A DNA stretch of 9,528 nt, taken from contig CAJMJM010000072.1 of NCBI GenBank assembly GCA_905213725.1, positions 1-9,528 of the forward strand, read 5' to 3'. Below are positions 5,890 through 9,528 of the stretch, piece after piece; the first letter of the stretch is position 1; each line of letters starts with the position of its first letter. Position numbers and translations under genes: made by a program. The notes beneath the pieces are model-generated. The model made no database searches. It saw only the letters and a program-made list of their open reading frames with translations, and was not told the DNA's origin. The DNA is from Collinsella aerofaciens (lineage in GTDB: Bacteria; Actinomycetota; Coriobacteriia; Coriobacteriales; Coriobacteriaceae).

Positions 5890-8274
5890 CTACAGCGTCA
5901 TGTTCGGATCGGCGTCGACATCGAACGGCGAGATTTCACCTCGGTCGAATTTACGGCGAGCGACCTCCGCGATCATGGCTGCGTTATCGGTACAGGCAGA
6001 CAAGGGCGGCACCGTTACGCGAATCCCCTGACGCCCAAGCTTCTTGATCATCATCTCGCGCAGATGCGGGTTGGCCGAGACGCCGCCACCGATGCAGTAT
6101 TCCTTGCATCCGGTAGCGTGCAGTGCGTTTTTGGCCTTCTTGTACTGCACGTCAAAGACAGCCGCCTCAAACGAAGCTGCCAGATCGGGCAGGTGAATCG
6201 TGCGCCCGGCCTTGGTCTCCTGTTCAATGTAGAGCGTCACAGCCGTCTTGAGGCCCGAAAGCGAGAAGCGGTAGTCCCCCCTGCTGTTAAGCGCACGGGG
6301 GAAATCGATCGCCTTGGGGTTGCCCGTCTCGGCCAGCTTGGAAATGATGGGGCCACCGGGATAGCCCAGACCCAACGCCTTGGCTGCCTTGTCGCAGGCC
6401 TCGCCCACAGCATCGTCGAGTGTCTCACCGAGCACCTCGTAGTCGCCCCCTGCCTTCACGTGCACGAGCATGGTGTGCCCGCCCGAGACAAGCGTGAAGA
6501 TGAACGGCGGCTTGAGGTCGGGCTGCGCCAGCAGGTTGGCAAACAGGTGCCCCTCCAGATGGTTGACGCACACGAGCGGCTTGCCAGCAGCGTAGGCAAA
6601 GCCCTTGGCGAAGGCGACGCCAACCACGAGCGCGCCCACCAGGCCCGGACCCTGCGTCACGCCCACGGCGGCAAGCTCACTTGGTGCAATGGCTCCGCCC
6701 GTAAGGCCCAGCGATGCTGCGGCATCCTCGAGCGCCGCATCCACGACACTCACAATCACCTCAACGTGCTTGCGCGAGGCGATCTCGGGCACCACGCCGC
6801 CAAAGCGGGCGTGAAAATCAATCTGTGTCGACACCTGGTTGGCCAGCATATTGCCATCTGCATCGATTATCGCCACGGCCGTCTCGTCGCAGGAACTCTC
6901 GATAGCGAGCACTAGGTGGCGGCGCTCAATTTCGGCGCGTTCCTCGACGGTGCGCTCGGGTGCAGGTAGCGGCCATACACGCTGCTCAGCCGCCGTCGGC
7001 TCGGGCGAAGCGTTGTCGACCGGGAGCACCAAGGGCAGCGGCGCCGTCATGACGATGGCATCTTTGCCAACACCGTAGTAACCGCGGCGACAGCCCGCCT
7101 CGGTAAAGCCCAGGGAGGCATAGAGCGCAATAGCGCCCTCATTGCCGTCCTCGACCTCGAGCGAAGCCGTGGTGCAGCCGAGCATCTGGGCATCGTAGCT
7201 CACGTGCGACAGCAACTTGCGGGCAATACCCCCGCGGCGATGCTTCGGGTCGACGGCAACATCCAGAATCTGCACGTCACCGTCTACGACCATGCCGCCG
7301 GCAAGCCCCAGCAGCTGACCGTCGTCGTGCGCCACCCACCAGCTGCGCGGCGCCGCAACATCCTCGCCCAGCTCGGACAAGAACATGCCCGGCGTCCACG
7401 CCTCGTGCCCAGCGCCTTCAAAGCAGGCAGCCTCCAGCGCGCTCGCGCCCTCGGCATCCGCCGCACCCATGGGGCGGAATTGCAGATGGCGACCGGCGAG
7501 CTCATCGGCGACGCCCGTAATTTCGCCCTGCGCGCTCTCGGCAAGACCGAGGCGTTTGCGCTCGTTTTCCTCGGCGTCAGAAAGGCGCGTATAGATCGGT
7601 AGGACGCGGGCCGGGTCGCCGTCACCCGCGGCATGTGCAAGGAGGAGGCCCTCGCCCGAAGGCCACCACAAGCCGCGCTCTACGCAGCGAGCGGCCTCAT
7701 CCTCGCCCAGCAACTTGCCATAGCGCACGAGACCGTCGCCAGTCAGCTGAACCTGGTCCCAGTCCGCGGCTTGACGCCACTCATCGAGCGCCACGGCGGC
7801 CTTGACCACGTGTTCGCGCTCAAATTGACGCTCGGGACCCTCATCGCCCAGCATATATAGTGCCGGATATACCTCACCGCGCATGGCATCGGCCAAGATA
7901 CCAAGCTTGCCGCGCACGCCAGCCTTCCACGCCGTCCAAGCGCAAGCGTCGAGCGTCGACACGCCCAGCAGCGGAACATTGGCACCGCGCGCGAGGCCCT
8001 TGGCAGTGGAGATGCCGATGCGCACACCCGTAAACGACCCCGGGCCGCGGCCGACCACGTAGCAACCAACATCGCTGCGATCCAGACCGACTTGAGCCAG
8101 CACGCCATCAACGGTATTCACGAGCTCAACGTTGGCGTGACGGCGACACATGTGGTCGCCACTCACGAGCTTCGTCTCGCCCGTCTGCCCATCAATCCAG
8201 CTTGCCGCGCAGGCAAGCATGTCGGTCGAGGTATCGAGCGCCACCACCAGCGCGTTGTCGTTATGCAAGCTCAT
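5890..8274 (-). CDS. TsaB-RimI-TsaD fusion: t6A37 tRNA modification and protein N-acetyltransferase
   Basis: This 794-residue protein joins three enzymes normally made separately. Residues 1-~250 are TsaB, the partner of TsaD: VALDTSTD (11-18), GRGPGSFTGVR (75-85), and the late LPIYTRLSDAEENERKR (225-241). Residues ~264-412 are a GNAT acetyltransferase of the RimI type, which acetylates the N-terminal alanine of ribosomal protein S18: acetyl-CoA loop RRGGIA (346-351) and SLEVEDGN...ALYASLGF (371-390). A Pro/Glu-rich linker of about 40 residues follows. Residues 453-794 are a full-length TsaD, which transfers threonylcarbamoyl to A37 of ANN-decoding tRNAs: AIESSCDETA (457-466), metal ligands H572 and H576 in NHLEGH, SGGHT (597-601), GGVSANPHLR (730-739), and D763 in CTDNAA. 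No signature residue is missing. The ATG at 8274 overlaps tsaE by 14 bases and has a weak AAGG 9 bases upstream; an in-frame TTG at 8292 is less likely. Confidence 0.93.
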   Translation of the reverse strand: MSLHNDNALVVALDTSTDMLACAASWIDGQTGETKLVSGDHMCRRHANVELVNTVDGVLAQVGLDRSDVGCYVVGRGPGSFTGVRIGISTAKGLARGANVPLLGVSTLDACAWTAWKAGVRGKLGILADAMRGEVYPALYMLGDEGPERQFEREHVVKAAVALDEWRQAADWDQVQLTGDGLVRYGKLLGEDEAARCVERGLWWPSGEGLLLAHAAGDGDPARVLPIYTRLSDAEENERKRLGLAESAQGEITGVADELAGRHLQFRPMGAADAEGASALEAACFEGAGHEAWTPGMFLSELGEDVAAPRSWWVAHDDGQLLGLAGGMVVDGDVQILDVAVDPKHRRGGIARKLLSHVSYDAQMLGCTTASLEVEDGNEGAIALYASLGFTEAGCRRGYYGVGKDAIVMTAPLPLVLPVDNASPEPTAAEQRVWPLPAPERTVEERAEIERRHLVLAIESSCDETAVAIIDADGNMLANQVSTQIDFHARFGGVVPEIASRKHVEVIVSVVDAALEDAAASLGLTGGAIAPSELAAVGVTQGPGLVGALVVGVAFAKGFAYAAGKPLVCVNHLEGHLFANLLAQPDLKPPFIFTLVSGGHTMLVHVKAGGDYEVLGETLDDAVGEACDKAAKALGLGYPGGPIISKLAETGNPKAIDFPRALNSRGDYRFSLSGLKTAVTLYIEQETKAGRTIHLPDLAASFEAAVFDVQYKKAKNALHATGCKEYCIGGGVSANPHLREMMIKKLGRQGIRVTVPPLSACTDNAAMIAEVARRKFDRGEISPFDVDADPNMTL

Positions 8275-8767
8275 CTTGTACAGCCTTATCAATCAAATGG
8301 GAAAGCTCCATTGCGCGGTCACCGTGCGCCTCGAGCGTTATCGTTCGCACATCACTGTCGCCCTCATCACGCTTGAGCGTCACCGAAAGATACTCATCCG
8401 TCAGCTCGTCTTGGAATTGTTCGCCCCATTCCAGCAGGCAAGCACCCTCATAGCCCAGCACATCGAAAATGCCCGTATCCTCGAGCTCGTAGGCATGCTC
8501 CAGACGGTATAGATCAAAGTGAAACAGCGGAATACGGCCTTGATCGTGAACGGCCATGAGCGCAAACGTAGGGCTCGTAACCATATGCTCATCGCCCAGC
8601 CCGCGCGAGACGCCCTTGGTAAAGTGAGTTTTGCCCACCCCCAGGCCACCGGTCAGGATGAGCACATCGCCGTCCTCAAGGCACGGTGCAATTAGCTCGC
8701 CAAAGTACTCCGTATCGGCAGCGCAAGTCGTTTTGTAAGTACCTACCCCCAGGCGCTCCAGGGACAT
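8261..8767 (-). CDS. tsaE: TsaE, ATPase of the t6A37 tRNA threonylcarbamoylation system
   Basis: TsaE is a small P-loop ATPase that binds the TsaB-TsaD dimer and is needed for repeated turnover in t6A synthesis. The 168-residue product has Walker A GGLGVGKT (40-47), the SPTF motif (65-68), HFDLYR (83-88) and LLEWGEQ (111-117), all characteristic of the family. Length is close to the usual ~155. The ATG at 8767 has AAGGAG 5 bases upstream, 12 bases after the uracil-DNA glycosylase stop codon. The gene's 3' end overlaps the start of the TsaB-RimI-TsaD gene by 14 bases, which implies translational coupling of all the t6A subunits encoded here. TsaC/Sua5, which makes the threonylcarbamoyl-AMP substrate, is not in the window. 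Confidence 0.94.
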   Translation of the reverse strand: MSLERLGVGTYKTTCAADTEYFGELIAPCLEDGDVLILTGGLGVGKTHFTKGVSRGLGDEHMVTSPTFALMAVHDQGRIPLFHFDLYRLEHAYELEDTGIFDVLGYEGACLLEWGEQFQDELTDEYLSVTLKRDEGDSDVRTITLEAHGDRAMELSHLIDKAVQDELA

Positions 8768-8779
8768 ATATGCTCCTTA

Positions 8780-9400
8780 TTATTCCGAGGCGTCCTCTGG
8801 TGCGGGATGTCGCTCCAGATAGTCGCCCAGCATCTTAAAGTCTTCCTCCAGCAGTTCCTGCCACGCCGGATTGCGTAGCGCTGCTGCCGGATGGAACGTG
8901 GGCATTACTACAAAATGCCCCATCTGGTGGAACCTGCCGCGCAGCTTAGTAATGCCAATCTCGGTCTTAAGCACAAAGTGCGTCGCGGGGTTGCCGAGCG
9001 TCACGATAATATCGGGCCAGATGCTTCGAATCTGCTCACGCAAAAACGGCGAGCAAGCCAGCACTTCCTCGGAACGTGGATTGCGGTTTCCCGGCGGGCG
9101 GCACTTAAGCACGTTGGCAATGTAGACGTCTTCGCGTTTGAGCCCCGCCAGCGACAAAATGCCGTTGAGGTCCTCGCCTGCCGCCCCCACAAAGGGCTCG
9201 CCCTGCAAATCCTCATTGCGGCCCGGCGCCTCGCCAATAAACATCACACGAGCGCGGGGGTTTCCCACGCCAAACACGATATTGTGACGCGACTGGTAGA
9301 GCTGGCAGAGGTGACAATCGCCCAGAACGGCCTCAATTTCCTCGAGTGCGACCTCACGTGGTGCCTGATGGGTATGGCCGGGGATGTGCATGACGCCCAT
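8780..9400 (-). CDS. Uracil-DNA glycosylase, family 4 (Fe-S)
   Basis: This 206-residue protein belongs to the family 4 uracil-DNA glycosylases, which excise uracil from DNA and carry a [4Fe-4S] cluster. The four cluster cysteines are visible: C29 and C32 (CHLC), C100 (LKCRPPGNR) and C116. The active-site motif GEAPGRNED (56-64) is followed by GEPFVGAAG (67-75), and the second motif is FHPAA (169-173). Length is normal for the family. The ATG at 9400 has AGGAG 5 bases upstream that overlaps the alr stop codon, so it is tightly coupled to alr. A second in-frame ATG three codons on is less well placed. It ends 12 bases before tsaE with tandem TAA stops. The role beside t6A genes is probably just operon packing. 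Confidence 0.93.
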   Translation of the reverse strand: MGVMHIPGHTHQAPREVALEEIEAVLGDCHLCQLYQSRHNIVFGVGNPRARVMFIGEAPGRNEDLQGEPFVGAAGEDLNGILSLAGLKREDVYIANVLKCRPPGNRNPRSEEVLACSPFLREQIRSIWPDIIVTLGNPATHFVLKTEIGITKLRGRFHQMGHFVVMPTFHPAAALRNPAWQELLEEDFKMLGDYLERHPAPEDASE

Positions 9401-9408
9401 AGCGGCTC

Positions 9409-9528
9409 CTACACGTAGACCTTGTCGAGACGCATGCCAAAGCCGCAGGCGACCTCGTAGTTAATCGTTCCGCGCTGTCGGGCCATTTCGTCCATAGTGA
9501 TCTCGGCATCGCCATCGCGGCCGTCAAT
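9409..9528 (-). CDS. alr: Alanine racemase, C-terminal end (partial)
   Basis: The last 39 codons of a gene entering from the right edge read IDGRDGDAEITMDEMARQR, then GTINYEVACGFGMRLDKVYV, then a TAG stop. The pattern 'ITMDEMA...GTINYE-x8-R-x-x-(K/R)VYV' is the usual end of alanine racemase, where the C-terminal beta domain finishes with TINYE(I/V) and a closing R-V-Y. The enzyme is PLP-dependent and supplies D-alanine for peptidoglycan. The PLP lysine and catalytic tyrosine lie outside the window, so activity cannot be judged. It lies 8 bases upstream of the uracil-DNA glycosylase gene and is the most upstream visible member of this minus-strand operon; alr next to tsaE/tsaB is a common arrangement. 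Confidence 0.8.
   Translation of the reverse strand: MDGRDGDAEITMDEMARQRGTINYEVACGFGMRLDKVYV

Noticed and set aside
6064..6915. 283-residue plus-strand frame opposite the TsaD region
   Set aside because: TsaD signatures are complete on the minus strand; the plus-strand frame has no recognisable domain or ribosome site.
8275..8292. TTG at 8292 as start of the TsaB-RimI-TsaD protein
   Set aside because: ATG at 8274 gives the expected short TsaB N-terminus and a smaller overlap with tsaE; the six extra residues fit no TsaB pattern.

Overview
The window is GC-rich, with compact, mostly co-oriented housekeeping genes. It looks like an actinobacterial genome of the class Coriobacteriia, probably Collinsella or a close relative. 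That assignment is inferred from base composition, the style of the proteins (TsaB-RimI-TsaD fusion, Pro/Ala-rich PcrA extensions, TTG-started UppP) and the palindromic intergenic repeats; no rRNA or other marker is present to confirm it.

Layout from left to right. Bases 1-345 hold a C12 tract, a T12 tract and the last ~100 codons of a HipA-like kinase without its catalytic part. A strong hairpin at 351-379 separates it from a convergent universal stress protein gene (873-436, minus). A 247-base divergent region with several candidate signals leads to uppP (1121-2101, plus), whose product recycles the undecaprenyl lipid carrier. The uppP-pcrA gap (2102-2457) is almost entirely palindromic: a large foldback carrying the uppP terminator, then a separate REP-like palindrome, then a pcrA promoter. 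pcrA (2458-5358, plus) encodes a long UvrD/PcrA-type helicase with a C-terminal Tudor-like domain.

The right half is a minus-strand operon read from 9528 to 5890: the 3' end of alr (alanine racemase), a family 4 uracil-DNA glycosylase, tsaE, and one long gene encoding TsaB, RimI and TsaD as a single chain. TsaE overlaps the fusion gene by 14 bases, so the t6A37 tRNA-modification machinery (apart from TsaC) and a RimI-type protein N-acetyltransferase are made together.

The most unusual region is the 531-base convergent gap between pcrA and the tsa gene (5359-5889). It holds two inverted 76-base copies of a structured element (5499-5574 minus, 5769-5844 plus). Their flanks and loop are identical. 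Their central stems differ by three compensatory base-pair changes and no broken pair. The second copy is also enclosed by perfect 33-base inverted arms and lies 12 bases from the end of the tsaD coding sequence. This is a candidate undescribed repeat or structured-RNA family.
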